Source: an uncultured Verrucomicrobiota bacterium | GTDB lineage: Bacteria; Verrucomicrobiota; Verrucomicrobiia; Limisphaerales; UBA9464 | Direction of reading: 5' to 3' | Length of the DNA stretch: 57,475 nucleotides | Assembly (NCBI GenBank): GCA_903854475.1 | Contig: CAINWP010000097.1 | Coordinates: forward strand, 1 to 57,475 | In this document: positions 39,088 to 49,005 of the stretch, in pieces | Layout: each line of letters opens with the position of its first letter | Numbering within the stretch: the first letter of the stretch is position 1 | Notes under the pieces: generated by a model | Databases searched by the model: none | Told to the model about the DNA's origin: nothing | The model's input: the letters and a program-made list of their open reading frames with translations, nothing else | Translations under genes and position numbers: made by a program

Positions 39088-42000
39088 TTAGAACATGAGG
39101 AAGAAGCTGCTGGTGCCGCCCACTGTGGGTCCTGCAGTGAAGATCCAGCCCAGCGAGCCGCCATTTGTAGAGTGCGTTCCAGCATACCATGTTGAGGTTG
39201 TGGGGTACGCCTTGATGTTGTTAATTGTTAGGTAGTCTGACCCAACCGTACTAGCTCCCGTGTAGATCAGAGTGGCTGGAGAAGCCGCTGACGTACCGGA
39301 AATCGTCAAAAGGTTGCCGGATGTGCCTGCTGCGCTGAACTGCAATAGCGTTGTGCTTGTACTTGCAAAACTGATCGTGTTGGCAACGCCGCTGGTGTTG
39401 GTAATGTCTTTGAACGTGTTGTTACCTGTGATGTTGAGCTGTCCCGCGCCGCCCTGATCCAGCGTGATGTTGGTATAGGAAACGCTGCCACCGGCAAAAG
39501 TTTTTGCGGAGGCGCTTGTCAGTTTAATAGTTCCGGTGCCAGTTACGGTAAGATTTGTAGACGTTGGAAAATTCCACCCGGCAGTTCCAGCGATTGTCCA
39601 AACTCCAGAACCAATTGCAACCGTCCTGACATTTGAGTTATTTGATGACACGCCACCTGACGCGCTAGAAAAAGTTAGGTTTTGATTGTTTGCGTTAAAA
39701 GTACCAGATGTAATTTGTAATGCCGTAGATGACGTATAACTATTTAGCAACGCATCCGCCAACGTCACTGACCCTCCGGGGGTGTTGATGGTAAATGGCT
39801 GCGTAAACGCAGCCGCACCCGCACTCGTGATTGTTTGCGACCCGCGACCGGCAAACGTAATTGCGCCAGTGCCAGTGAATGAGCAGCCAGACCCATTGAT
39901 CCAGTTGCCGTAGACATAAGGCGTCTGCGAGCCAGTCGCCAATATCATTGTATCGGCCGTGCGGAGCGACATGTCGATGGTGCCGATGTTGTAATTGGCA
40001 TTTATTGAAACGGTGTTGCCAGATGTAAGGCCCGCAACAGTAAATGTTGGCGTATCCTGCGGCAGCGGAAAATTACTGCGAACAGGTGTTTCACTTGAGC
40101 TTGTAGTCAAGCACCATGCAATAGCGGACCAGTTTCCACCCGCTGCAAGATTCCAGTATTTTGGAACGCCTGCTGGGAATGTAATGCCGCTATTTCCTTT
40201 GCAGTCTCCAAGGCGTGTTCCGTTGACAGGCGCAGCCGCGCCAGCGATAGTAATGTCGCGAAAGTCAGCGTCAGCTCCAGAAAACGACGCGCATGTAATT
40301 GTTCTAGCCGTTCCAAGCGTGTCAGATTGCAAAAAACTACGAGCAGAGGCATCAAAAGCAGTGTTTATTGTAAAAGTGCTTGTAATTGTTTGGTTGGCTC
40401 CAAAAATAATGGCGTTTATTCCGCCCAGAACTCTTCCCGCGAACGACAAATTTGAAAATGTGTTCGCGCCATTTATAGTAAGTACTGTTGCCAACGTGCC
40501 CGTAAAAGACACGTTGTTGAAAGTTTTATTTCCCCCAGAAAATGTAACAGCACCAGCATTTGAAAGATTTATTTGAGACGTACCTGCGCTAAATGTTAAA
40601 TTAGACAGCTCGGCTTCCGAGCTGCTGAGAGAAAAACTGGTACTTGATAAATCAATCGTGCTTGATCCCAAGTTGATGGATCGTGTGTTTGCGTTTACTG
40701 AGCTTATAAGTGTTCCTGTAAAATTAAAAGTTGAAAAGTCTATAGCGCCATTTGTCACAGTTATGCTTGAAATCCCAACAAGCGCAGACCCTAGCGTCCA
40801 ACCACACCCAACACCATTGACAGTAATAGCAGACGTCAATGACACGCCATTTGTCGTAAGCGTCTTGCCCGTAGCTGATCCGGTCAACGTAATCGCACCT
40901 GTATAGGTGCGCGTCATTCCCGTTGCAGGGAGTACCACGTTGCCATGAATAGCAAGCGGCGCAGTGCCTGCCCATGTAATGTTGCCTGTCGCAGGGCCAG
41001 CCATTGTCAGCGAGGCGCAGCGCAATTGCGTGGCTGTGCAGGTGACGGTGTAGGCAGTACCGTTTGATAGGGTGTCAAATATAACATCATCCGCAGACGT
41101 AGGAACAGACGCTGGACCTAACCCGCCAGATGCAGTAGCCCAATTCGTTGTGTTTGCGGTGTCCCATGTACCACCACCGCCACGCCAGTATCGAACGGTA
41201 GCAGCAGGAGCAGCAGTCAAAATAACGCCCGTGCCTGTGCCAGTGCTGTTTGCGCCAGCGTAAAACTCGCCGGGCGAGGTTGTGCTGATGGCGGTCGTGC
41301 CCATCGCAAGATAATCCACGCCAGACACACGGGCGCCTGTGATAGTCAGTGTGGCTGTGCCGCTGACCGTGACTACGTTGCCCACTGTCCCGGTAACAGT
41401 CCAAGCGCCAAAGGTCTGCGTTGTCGCGCCAAGCGCAATCGTGTGCGCGACCGTCTTGGTCGAGGCAAGTTCCGTGAATTGGTTGTTCCCGGTGATGGTC
41501 AACGTCGAGATGCCGGTTGTTCCACCAATGGTCAGTTTGTTGTAGCTATATCCAGCGCCAGAAAAAGTGCGGGCGCTAGTGCTAGTATCGGACAAAACGA
41601 TATTTGCCGTGCCTTTATTAAAAGCTGTTCCATTTGCCCAAATGGTTCCAACGCCAGAAAGAGTCCATGTGCCGGACCCCATTTTTAGGGTTCCAGCGCC
41701 ACCACTGAACAGCCCAACACTCACGTTGGCCGTTCCGGCATCGAATGTGCCAGATGTCAGGGTAAGTGTGCGAGTGGTTCCAAGCGTCAGGTCGCCGGAA
41801 AGCTGCACGGTGCCCGTTGAGGAGTCGATGGTTACTGCACACCCAAAAGTAATGCCATTGCTGGTGATAGTCTGAGTACCACGTCCTGAAAAAGTGATCG
41901 CACCTGTTGTGCTTACAGAAGAAACTCCCGTTCCAAATCTCCAATTTCCATAAACAACCGGAGAATTGCCAGAATTGGTCAGTCCCATTGCGCCGGTTCG

Positions 42001-43680
42001 ACCAGACGCATCAAAAGTACCTATGTTCCAATTTGCGTCAATTGAAATGTTACCAGTTGGGACACTGCCGGTATCAAATGTAGCAGTATCTTGCGCCAGT
42101 GGGAAATAGATGACGTTAGGTGTTCCGCCAGAAGTGTTAGACCAGCCTGTAGAGGACCAACTTGCTGAAGTTCCACCAAGATTCCAGTACACCGTCTTCG
42201 TACCGGGGAATGTGATCCCAGAGTTGCCGCCGCAGTCGCCCACACGCAGTGAGCCAGCATTGTAGGGTGCAGCAGCACCAGCGATTGCAATGTCTCTGAA
42301 GTCGCAGTCTTGCGCAGAGACAGTAGCGCAAGTCAGTGTGCGCTGCGTTCCAACGGTGTCAGAACGCAAGAAAATGCGGCGGATGGCAGACGCGCCAGCG
42401 CATGTGAGAGTGCCGGTGATGGTTTGGTTGGCGGCAAAAGAGCAACCCATAAGACCGGCAGCAGCAGGGGCTGTAAACGTCAGGTTGGCAAAAGTGTTTG
42501 CGCCAGTTATGGCGTGAGTGACAGCAGTAGTGCCGATAAAACTCACGTCATTAAACGAAAGACCGCCACCGTTAAAGGTTGCCGCGCCTGTTGAAGTTAA
42601 ATTAATTGTCGATGTTCCAGCGTTAAAAGTTAGATTTGTAGGCGTTGTAAAAAGAATTGGGGATGAAGATGAAAGTGTCAACGTACTTGCGCCAAGATTA
42701 ATGGCGCGCACGTTCGAATTAGATGAGGAAAGTATGTTTGCTGTTATATTCTGCCCGTTTGTAGTGAATGTGCCGTTGGTGACGGTTAGGGTCAACGCAC
42801 CAAGGTTAAGTGGATCAATAAGCTGAACTGTGCCACCGTAGGTGTCGATGGTGATTGGCGCAGTGAATGTTTTGCTCGCGCTGGTTATTGATTGCGTGTT
42901 ACGGCCAGAAAAAGTGATGGCGCTTGAGCCACTGATAACCGTTCCGCTGCCATTAACCCAGTTCCCGTATACTGTAAGGCCAGCATTAAAAACAAGTGTC
43001 ATCGCACTTGTTCTAGCCGACATGTCAACGGTTCCGGTATATGTAATAGACGAGTTGCTGATAGAGATGTTCCCCGTCACGCTGCCGGTATTATCAAAAA
43101 CAGCGGTGTCCTGAGCCAGCGGGTAGTTGCTTGTGGCAGGCGACCCACCAGACGTAGCTGCCCATCCATTCGCAGACCAATCTTGAGCGCCTGCGAGGTT
43201 CCAATACACCGTCTTTGGCGTAGAGAACGTAACGCCCGTCACGCCGCGCAAGTCACCAATGCGCGTCCCCGTTAACGGAGCGGCGGCGCCCGTGACAAAC
43301 AGGTCGCGGAAATCAAGGTCCGACAAGCCAGAGGCAGACCCAACGATGAAGTTGGTTGCGATGCCATAGGTAGTGCTACGAACAAGAAACCGCCGATTGC
43401 CTGCCGTCCCAGACATGGATAACGCGCCGGTAACAGTCAAAGACGCCGTAATGGCTATCGTGGAGAAGCCAACCGTGGCGCTCGGCGTCAGTGTCAGCGT
43501 GGCGCATGTTTGTGCGGTATCGACAGTCGCAGTTACGCCCACCAACCCAGAATTGGCGTCAAAAATAACGTCATCTGTTGCGGTTGGAACAACGCCAGCG
43601 GTTGTGCCACCAGATGACAGAGACCACTTGGCCGTGCTGGACCAGTTACCCGCGCCGCCAATCCAATAGTATACAGTCAT
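39088..43680 (-). CDS. Giant modular beta-repeat protein (probable tail appendage/adhesin)
   Basis: 1530 aa, Thr/Ser/Gly/Asn-rich, nearly all short beta strands, as in right-handed beta-helix appendages. The module opening Y-W-x-GG-x-W-S followed by SGG and D-x-x-x-FD recurs near residues 5, 158, 497, 830 and 1174. Later blocks also repeat, such as AITFSGR-TQ-ITS, GANTF-NL-F and DFRDI-IAGAAAP. Receptor binding at the cell surface is likely. The DNA alternates GC-rich with AT-rich stretches (for example 40300-40700 and 42580-42750), suggesting mosaic assembly. A related module begins the 845-aa protein at 47083. Confidence 0.75.
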   Translation of the reverse strand: MTVYYWIGGAGNWSSTAKWSLSSGGTTAGVVPTATDDVIFDANSGLVGVTATVDTAQTCATLTLTPSATVGFSTIAITASLTVTGALSMSGTAGNRRFLVRSTTYGIATNFIVGSASGLSDLDFRDLFVTGAAAPLTGTRIGDLRGVTGVTFSTPKTVYWNLAGAQDWSANGWAATSGGSPATSNYPLAQDTAVFDNTGSVTGNISISNSSITYTGTVDMSARTSAMTLVFNAGLTVYGNWVNGSGTVISGSSAITFSGRNTQSITSASKTFTAPITIDTYGGTVQLIDPLNLGALTLTVTNGTFTTNGQNITANILSSSNSNVRAINLGASTLTLSSSSPILFTTPTNLTFNAGTSTINLTSTGAATFNGGGLSFNDVSFIGTTAVTHAITGANTFANLTFTAPAAAGLMGCSFAANQTITGTLTCAGASAIRRIFLRSDTVGTQRTLTCATVSAQDCDFRDIAIAGAAAPYNAGSLRVGDCGGNSGITFPGTKTVYWNLGGTSASWSSTGWSNTSGGTPNVIYFPLAQDTATFDTGSVPTGNISIDANWNIGTFDASGRTGAMGLTNSGNSPVVYGNWRFGTGVSSVSTTGAITFSGRGTQTITSNGITFGCAVTIDSSTGTVQLSGDLTLGTTRTLTLTSGTFDAGTANVSVGLFSGGAGTLKMGSGTWTLSGVGTIWANGTAFNKGTANIVLSDTSTSARTFSGAGYSYNKLTIGGTTGISTLTITGNNQFTELASTKTVAHTIALGATTQTFGAWTVTGTVGNVVTVSGTATLTITGARVSGVDYLAMGTTAISTTSPGEFYAGANSTGTGTGVILTAAPAATVRYWRGGGGTWDTANTTNWATASGGLGPASVPTSADDVIFDTLSNGTAYTVTCTATQLRCASLTMAGPATGNITWAGTAPLAIHGNVVLPATGMTRTYTGAITLTGSATGKTLTTNGVSLTSAITVNGVGCGWTLGSALVGISSITVTNGAIDFSTFNFTGTLISSVNANTRSINLGSSTIDLSSTSFSLSSSEAELSNLTFSAGTSQINLSNAGAVTFSGGNKTFNNVSFTGTLATVLTINGANTFSNLSFAGRVLGGINAIIFGANQTITSTFTINTAFDASARSFLQSDTLGTARTITCASFSGADADFRDITIAGAAAPVNGTRLGDCKGNSGITFPAGVPKYWNLAAGGNWSAIAWCLTTSSSETPVRSNFPLPQDTPTFTVAGLTSGNTVSINANYNIGTIDMSLRTADTMILATGSQTPYVYGNWINGSGCSFTGTGAITFAGRGSQTITSAGAAAFTQPFTINTPGGSVTLADALLNSYTSSTALQITSGTFNANNQNLTFSSASGGVSSNNSNVRTVAIGSGVWTIAGTAGWNFPTSTNLTVTGTGTIKLTSASAKTFAGGSVSYTNITLDQGGAGQLNITGNNTFKDITNTSGVANTISFASTSTTLLQFSAAGTSGNLLTISGTSAASPATLIYTGASTVGSDYLTINNIKAYPTTSTWYAGTHSTNGGSLGWIFTAGPTVGGTSSFFLMF

Positions 43681-43692
43681 CTTGCGCGCCTT

Positions 43693-44529
43693 TTACGATT
43701 GGGTGCTGAGTGCCACTACATCCCAGAAGAACTCATCGGCGTTGTAGATACAGCCGATGTACATCACCTTACCGGCCACCGTGGTGGAGGGCAAGGTAAG
43801 GCCTACCCCCCGGTAGGACCCCGTCCCAGATATCGTCCAGTTCAGTGCCCTCGCCGTGTTATTGTCTTTTATGCGGAAGGTTATCTTTGTCCCATTCGTG
43901 GGGGACCCCGTCGTTGAAGCATTGAATGTAAGCGCCGCAGCAAGCGCGGTGTAGACGTATACGTCAAACGAACTTGGGTCGACCGTGACCGAGGACGCAG
44001 AGGCCACACTGGACACTCTGGCGACAATGGACGCCGTGACACCAACAAGAGAACCACCGTTCACCGTCGGCGAGGTGAGGGTCTTGTTCGTAAGCGTCTG
44101 CGTCCCGGCTTCCGTTACGGGGGCATTGGCCACCTCGATGACGTCTGTCCCATTGTTGTAGACGATGGCCTTCTTGCCGTTGGTGATGACCACACCTGTC
44201 TGCCCGGCAACTTTTACGGTAACGGCAAAGCCGCCTGTCGTTGCGTTGTAGAAGGTATAGGGTTTCTCAACTGCCGGGACCTCCACAGTTCGAGCCGCAG
44301 TGAGTGCGCCAGTAAGCTGGATGACGTAGTTTCGACCGACAGAGGACGTGCCATCGGGGATAGTAAGGACAGTATTGGCCCCATCTGTAACTGCTTGTGT
44401 GGCATACCCGGAGATAGCTTCCTCGATCAGGGTACCAAGATTCACATTGGTAGTGGTGCCCCATGAGCCTGACTGCTCGCCAGTCGTGATCAACTCCAGC
44501 TTAAGGTTTGGGGAGAATGTGCTAGTCAT
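43693..44529 (-). CDS. Tail fibre protein
   Basis: 278 aa. The N-terminus NLKLELITTGEQSGSWGTTT followed by NVNLGTLIEEAISGY is the well-known opening of a marine phage fibre family. A beta-rich shaft follows (TVLTIPDGTSSVGRNYVIQL, TQTLTNKTLTSPTV) and a C-terminal globular end (YIGCIYNADEFFWDVVAL). It is short for a complete fibre and may be a minor fibre or adaptor. Confidence 0.8.
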   Translation of the reverse strand: MTSTFSPNLKLELITTGEQSGSWGTTTNVNLGTLIEEAISGYATQAVTDGANTVLTIPDGTSSVGRNYVIQLTGALTAARTVEVPAVEKPYTFYNATTGGFAVTVKVAGQTGVVITNGKKAIVYNNGTDVIEVANAPVTEAGTQTLTNKTLTSPTVNGGSLVGVTASIVARVSSVASASSVTVDPSSFDVYVYTALAAALTFNASTTGSPTNGTKITFRIKDNNTARALNWTISGTGSYRGVGLTLPSTTVAGKVMYIGCIYNADEFFWDVVALSTQS

Positions 44530-44545
44530 GGGGTCCTCTTAGCCG

Positions 44546-47083
44546 TCAAGCGGATATTTCGGTCCAGACAGGGGTCTGGGATGGGGTAATCTCGCTCCAC
44601 GAGGAAGCAAAATTTGGGTCTATCTCGGTCCAAACAGGGGTTTGCCCCGGGATAATCTGCCCCCAGACGAGGACTTGACCAACATACCCCGTTGCGTAGA
44701 AGCCCGCAAGATTTACGGTAGCGTTGACCACGGCAGTGGCTACGCCCACAGACGTGGTAGACCCAAGGCCGACCACAAATATCGTGTTGTTGACCACTGC
44801 TAGGGCGTCACCAACATATCCGGCGGACTGCGAGCCAACCACTGGGGTAGAACAGTCCACAACAACCGTGGGGGACCCTACCTGTCCCGCCGACGCCGAC
44901 CCCACCGCAAAAATGTAAGTGGTGTAGTCAATGTAAACGTTGCCTACAGCCGTCGTAGAGGCTAACCCAGTCACACTTGCAGAGGCGCTAGCAACAACAG
45001 TTGGGGTGCCGACACGAGCCGTGGAGGATAACCCCGTTACAAAGGCATCTGCGGAGATTGCGACGGTAGGGGATCCAACGGAAGCCGTAGCAGAACGACC
45101 TGTGACGTTGACGTTGATATTGACTACAACAGTTACATTCCCAACAGAACCCGTAGCAAGGCCTATCGTGGCCGCCCCAGTTCCAAAGGGTCCTACCCCC
45201 CACCCAAGGGGCCTATTCCACCCTTCAAAGATTACGCTTGTGGCTGTGGTGATAGACGAGGACCCGGCGAAACCCGTTGCGGACCCACCAGTCACGTTGA
45301 CCGTGGCATTGGAAGTAACCGTGACGGTCGTTGTTCCAATGCCCGTGGTCGAAGCTATTCCCGTAACATTGACTGGAGTGACTACCCCAGTTAACGGGGT
45401 TCCCACAGCAGACGTCGCAGCCACACCCGTAACTGACACGCTGATAGGGGGACCGGTAAATGTCCACCCAGTATTTCCACTGACGTTCGTAGAGTGCGTA
45501 AGAGGGCCTGCGTACCAAGCTGCGCCGCCCGATGCCGTACTATCCTTGAGGCTGACATAGTCGGATGCCGCAGTACCTGAGGCCTTTGACAGGGTTGCCG
45601 CAGTACCAGCCGTGGTACTCGTTATCGTAACGATACTTCCAGACAGACCACTTACCGTCCAGTTCGTCAGGGTCTGAGTGGTCGAAGAAGGAAAAATGAA
45701 GGAGGTTGGCTGGACGCCGTTTGTAATTCCCGTGAAAGTATTTGCTCCAGATATGGTGAGCGCGCCCGCACCGTCATTGGACAAATTACAATTGAAGGTA
45801 GAACCACCGCCGACAAAGGTCTTAGCAGTCGCTGCCGTCATGGCTATCTTGCCGGTACCCGTGCCCGCAACTGTCGTGAACCCTGTGGGAGCGGCATTAT
45901 TAAAAGCCGTTGTCGTGGCCGCTGGGCAGCGAAGCTCGCCTCCATTAAAGGTAAGGCTCTTTGTTCCTGCCGCAGTTGTGTAGGTGGTACCAACAGTGAG
46001 CGTTTTACCATTTAGGTCCAACGACCCGTTGGTGTGGGTGAGGGCACGGGTAGAGCCCATCGTAAAAGCATCTGCAAGCCGGTAGAGCCCCGAGGTACCG
46101 CTGATGGTTATGGGTCCATCGTAGACCTTTGCATTTGAAGTAATAACCCTTGTTGTGGCGCTTGTAGACCCGAGCGTAAGAATGCCCGTAGATGCCCCAA
46201 CAGAAAACCCCGCTACAGCGGATAGGGTGAGGTCCCCATAAATCGTGTTTGCAGTTGTGCGGCCGAGCCACGTACCTCCAAATCCTGCGAAGCTGACGCT
46301 GCGGGCGGTATGGGAGGCGACATTTAGGAACGTAAGGTTGTAGGTACCAGTTGTGAAATTGAAAGATATGCTGTTGGCTTCAGTCATAGCCAATAGGTTG
46401 ACATTGGTAGCAGTCGAACCGCTATAGGACACGTTGACGACAGGAGTACCCGTTACCGTGATGGTGCCTGTTAGACTGAAGGCTGTTCCATTGGCATCGA
46501 CATCACTGACCGTGATGCTTCCAGTTGTCCCAAAGGCTAGGGTATGGGCAGCAGCCGTGTTGATAAAGAACGGTCCCGTAACGGAAAGAGCGTATCCGTT
46601 TAGGTCAAGAGACCCAAAATCTAGTTTGGCTTTACCAGATGTTCCACTTACGCCAGTACCCGAAATGGTCAGCGAGCTTCCAAGAACGATAGTTCCAGCA
46701 ATACCACTTCGTCCAAAGGCAACACTTATGCTTGTATTGAGAGCAGTCCCATTAGTTGTCAGAGTCATCGACGTAGTTGTCGAAAAACTTGTCGTACTGG
46801 AAGCCGTGAAAGCAGCGACGTTGCCAGAGCCAAGGGTGAAGAATGTCGCGGCCGTACCGCCAAAGACATTGATCCCGAGGTTGAACGTCACTAACCCAGC
46901 CGTGACGGACATGTTAAGGGCAGTGGCATTGCCCGTTACAGTGTAGGTGCCTGCGCGGTCAAAGTAGGCGTTATCAGAATTGGTCGGGGCAGACACGCCT
47001 GTAGTACCGCCAGAAGTAGCGGACCACATGTTAACGTCGCTCCAAGCGCCGTTAACTGCATTTGCCCAATACCGATCTGCCAT
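44546..47083 (-). CDS. Beta-repeat tail protein with VG-TV repeats
   Basis: 845 aa. It starts RYWANAVNGAWSDVNMW ... SGG, the same module opening as the 1530-aa protein. Residues 1-540 are beta-helix-like. From about 545 to 800 there are some ten 20-25-residue repeats of the form V-TG-A-T--VG-PTV. The end contains two PGQTPVWTEI/PSQTPVWTEI segments flanking SSWSEI, a likely oligomer or attachment tip. A tail fibre or appendage role is inferred from composition and location. Confidence 0.72.
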   Translation of the reverse strand: MADRYWANAVNGAWSDVNMWSATSGGTTGVSAPTNSDNAYFDRAGTYTVTGNATALNMSVTAGLVTFNLGINVFGGTAATFFTLGSGNVAAFTASSTTSFSTTTSMTLTTNGTALNTSISVAFGRSGIAGTIVLGSSLTISGTGVSGTSGKAKLDFGSLDLNGYALSVTGPFFINTAAAHTLAFGTTGSITVSDVDANGTAFSLTGTITVTGTPVVNVSYSGSTATNVNLLAMTEANSISFNFTTGTYNLTFLNVASHTARSVSFAGFGGTWLGRTTANTIYGDLTLSAVAGFSVGASTGILTLGSTSATTRVITSNAKVYDGPITISGTSGLYRLADAFTMGSTRALTHTNGSLDLNGKTLTVGTTYTTAAGTKSLTFNGGELRCPAATTTAFNNAAPTGFTTVAGTGTGKIAMTAATAKTFVGGGSTFNCNLSNDGAGALTISGANTFTGITNGVQPTSFIFPSSTTQTLTNWTVSGLSGSIVTITSTTAGTAATLSKASGTAASDYVSLKDSTASGGAAWYAGPLTHSTNVSGNTGWTFTGPPISVSVTGVAATSAVGTPLTGVVTPVNVTGIASTTGIGTTTVTVTSNATVNVTGGSATGFAGSSSITTATSVIFEGWNRPLGWGVGPFGTGAATIGLATGSVGNVTVVVNINVNVTGRSATASVGSPTVAISADAFVTGLSSTARVGTPTVVASASASVTGLASTTAVGNVYIDYTTYIFAVGSASAGQVGSPTVVVDCSTPVVGSQSAGYVGDALAVVNNTIFVVGLGSTTSVGVATAVVNATVNLAGFYATGYVGQVLVWGQIIPGQTPVWTEIDPNFASSWSEITPSQTPVWTEISA

Positions 47084-47085
47084 GG

Positions 47086-47304
47086 CTACCCCGCAGGATC
47101 GACAGGAACTTCCTCAACCGGGGGAGTTGTTACGAATGCATACCATTTGTCGTAACGAGACTGCTTCATGGCCGCGATTTCCTCGGGCGTCAGCTTCTCG
47201 TACTCTTCTGGCTGCATGACCAGTGCATCGCTAAGGGTGAAGGGAACCTCACCAATAACGAACTCGTCGGCAATTCTCCCGTCCTCAAGGTAAACGATGC
47301 CCAT
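47086..47304 (-). CDS. Small conserved virion-module protein
   Basis: 72 aa. GRIADEFVIGEVPFTLSDAL followed by EEYEKLTPEEIAAMKQSRYD is a pattern I recall next to fibre genes in related phages. Acidic and probably helical after residue 25. Could be a fibre assembly helper or minor structural protein; function unknown. Confidence 0.65.
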   Translation of the reverse strand: MGIVYLEDGRIADEFVIGEVPFTLSDALVMQPEEYEKLTPEEIAAMKQSRYDKWYAFVTTPPVEEVPVDPAG

Positions 47305-47315
47305 GCACCCCTCCC

Positions 47316-47768
47316 TTAAGCCAGACGAATGATGGCGTTGGTAGCATCGTTCGTTGGGAACACGATGGTGAATGTCCCTGAAGACACGGACTTGTCAGAA
47401 CCAAAGTCCAGAACAACCACCGACTTGTTGCTTTGCGTGGAGTTGTAGATCAGCGCGCCACGAGCAGTGAAGGTTGCTGACGTCCAAGAGGAGTCCGCAA
47501 AATCCACATAAGCCGTGGTTCCGGAACTGGTCGTGGTGGGGCTGGTCAGGCTGTTTCCACCCGTTGTGTACCCGCCGCCAGAAGCAACTTCGTTCGTTGC
47601 AGCGTAGGCTGTCGTGGTTGCATCAAGGGTCGCCGAAGACGTGTACAAAGCAACTTTGAACGTGTCAGCCGTGGTTAGGGCACGAACGACCGTAGTCGTG
47701 AAAGCATGAGTACCTGTCAGCAGCTCAAGCTTGAACGAAGTACACATGAAGTTACCGGTAAAAGCCAT
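47316..47768 (-). CDS. Small beta-rich structural protein
   Basis: 150 aa. FKVALYTSSATLDATTTAYA followed by ATNEVASGGGYTTGG belongs to a common phage virion family (tail or decoration type). Strands continue to the C-terminus (GALIYNSTQSNKSVVVLDFG, FTIVFPTND). Its start overlaps the next upstream gene's stop by one base. Confidence 0.72.
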   Translation of the reverse strand: MAFTGNFMCTSFKLELLTGTHAFTTTVVRALTTADTFKVALYTSSATLDATTTAYAATNEVASGGGYTTGGNSLTSPTTTSSGTTAYVDFADSSWTSATFTARGALIYNSTQSNKSVVVLDFGSDKSVSSGTFTIVFPTNDATNAIIRLA

Positions 47769-48058
47769 CAGAGCCTCCTGAGGTGTTCAGCTAGTTTGGG
47801 ATGCCCAGCCTCTGAAACCAGATAGCTGATTGTCGATCTGTCGCACTTTATAGCACGATTTATGTGGTCAAGGACAACAAGTTCGATTGCTACCTTGAAG
47901 GCGTTCGCCTGATCGCGGATGGCCGGATGTGTCGTATCCGCAGCCTGAACAATCCGGTCCGCAGCCCTCTTCGCCCAGAACTCGGGGGAGTGACCCCCAT
48001 TATTGGAGGTCTCAACATCGACCTGAAAAGTTCCGACTTGTGCGGGTTCTACAAGCAT
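47768..48058 (-). CDS. Small conserved neck-region protein
   Basis: 96 aa, mostly helical. GGHSPEFWAKRAADRIVQAA ... IRDQANAFKVAIELVVLDHI ... GHPKLAEHLRRL is typical of a small family lying between neck and fibre genes in metagenomic podoviruses. Not functionally assigned. One-base overlaps on each side. Confidence 0.65.
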   Translation of the reverse strand: MLVEPAQVGTFQVDVETSNNGGHSPEFWAKRAADRIVQAADTTHPAIRDQANAFKVAIELVVLDHINRAIKCDRSTISYLVSEAGHPKLAEHLRRL

Positions 48059-48696
48059 CAGTTTGCCTTTACTCTAATGAGGCCGTCACGGTATGCGTCT
48101 GTTTCCTCGCGGCCTTCGCCGAAGTTCATCAGGCGGTTCAGGGATTCAAGGAACCGGCTATTGTAGAACTGGAGTAGGTCAGATTCACCCTTCATAAAAG
48201 TATACGCCTCAACCAGAGAGCCGTAAAGAAGGGCCTGCTCTGCATTGTCCCCAAGCCAACTTGTACCAGCGGTCACGATAGACTCGGGCCGGTAGTAGTA
48301 ATGAAGTTCGACAGGATAGCTAGCAGTTGGGATGGGGGCTAGTAGTAGGTTATGGATGTCGAAGAAAGCGTAGTATTTGGGAACCCCCTGCGCGCCAGTT
48401 GGGTTGTACTCTTGAAGGTACTCGACGTCCTTGATCATTAGAAAAGCGGTGGATCCAGACGAGGTTACAGATAGGGAGAAAGGAGACAAGAAATCTGATG
48501 GGACAGCAAGATACTTATTGCCAGCAGAACATGCTCCAGTCACGTTCTTTCTAAAGACCTGAAGATCAACAGCGTAAAGCAGGCGCTCCTCGGCGTTCTT
48601 GATGAACGTGTTGATATTGCTATTGAAAGTTGTCTCATTGTACTCAGTGTAGTCCTTTATGGCCTGCACCAGCGTGGCATACGTCCAGCCCATCAT
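48058..48696 (-). CDS. Head-tail adaptor-like protein
   Basis: 212 aa. TYATLVQAIKDYTEYNE, then INTFIKNAEERLLYAVDLQV, followed by YLAVPSDFLSPFSLSV and the strand-rich centre HNLLLAPIPTASYPVELHYY with a long C-terminal helix. This matches adaptor/tail-tubular families that attach to the portal. The frame starts at the overlap with the zinc-finger gene. Confidence 0.75.
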   Translation of the reverse strand: MMGWTYATLVQAIKDYTEYNETTFNSNINTFIKNAEERLLYAVDLQVFRKNVTGACSAGNKYLAVPSDFLSPFSLSVTSSGSTAFLMIKDVEYLQEYNPTGAQGVPKYYAFFDIHNLLLAPIPTASYPVELHYYYRPESIVTAGTSWLGDNAEQALLYGSLVEAYTFMKGESDLLQFYNSRFLESLNRLMNFGEGREETDAYRDGLIRVKAN

Positions 48697-49004
48697 GGAC
48701 CCCCTATGGTGACATCAACGGAGCCAACACTCACGATGACCTGTGTAGATATGTTGTCGATCAGAGGGAATATACTCTGACCAACGGGGACGTCCATTGG
48801 TTCAAATCGATCTGGGCGAGGGTTCATCAGAGCTTGTGGCTCTGTGGGTGGGTATATCGGAGAAAGCTGTGGATGTTTTGGCGTCCAGCATTCTGTGCAA
48901 GTTCTGAGGCCCTGCCATTCTTTCCGAAGGGTGGTGTACAAGTACTTAAACCCGCATCTGTCGCAGATAGCCTTTGACTTTGTGCCGCTGGCATAGGCGC
49001 TCAT
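48693..49004 (-). CDS. Small zinc-finger structural-module protein
   Basis: 103 aa. ICDRCGFKYLYTTLRKEW ... RTCTECWTPKHPQLSP provides a four-Cys zinc ribbon in the first half, conserved among podovirus neck modules as I recall. The second half is proline-rich with a beta C-terminus (TQVIVSVGSVDVTIGG). Could stabilise the neck; not assigned. Confidence 0.7.
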   Translation of the reverse strand: MSAYASGTKSKAICDRCGFKYLYTTLRKEWQGLRTCTECWTPKHPQLSPIYPPTEPQALMNPRPDRFEPMDVPVGQSIFPLIDNISTQVIVSVGSVDVTIGGP

Positions 49005-49005
49005 A

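Noticed and set aside
44724-46946. Long plus-strand open frames across 44.7-47.0 kb
   Set aside because: They mirror the Val/Thr/Ala-rich repeats of the minus-strand tail gene in another frame, lack ribosome sites and encode low-complexity Val/Pro strings.
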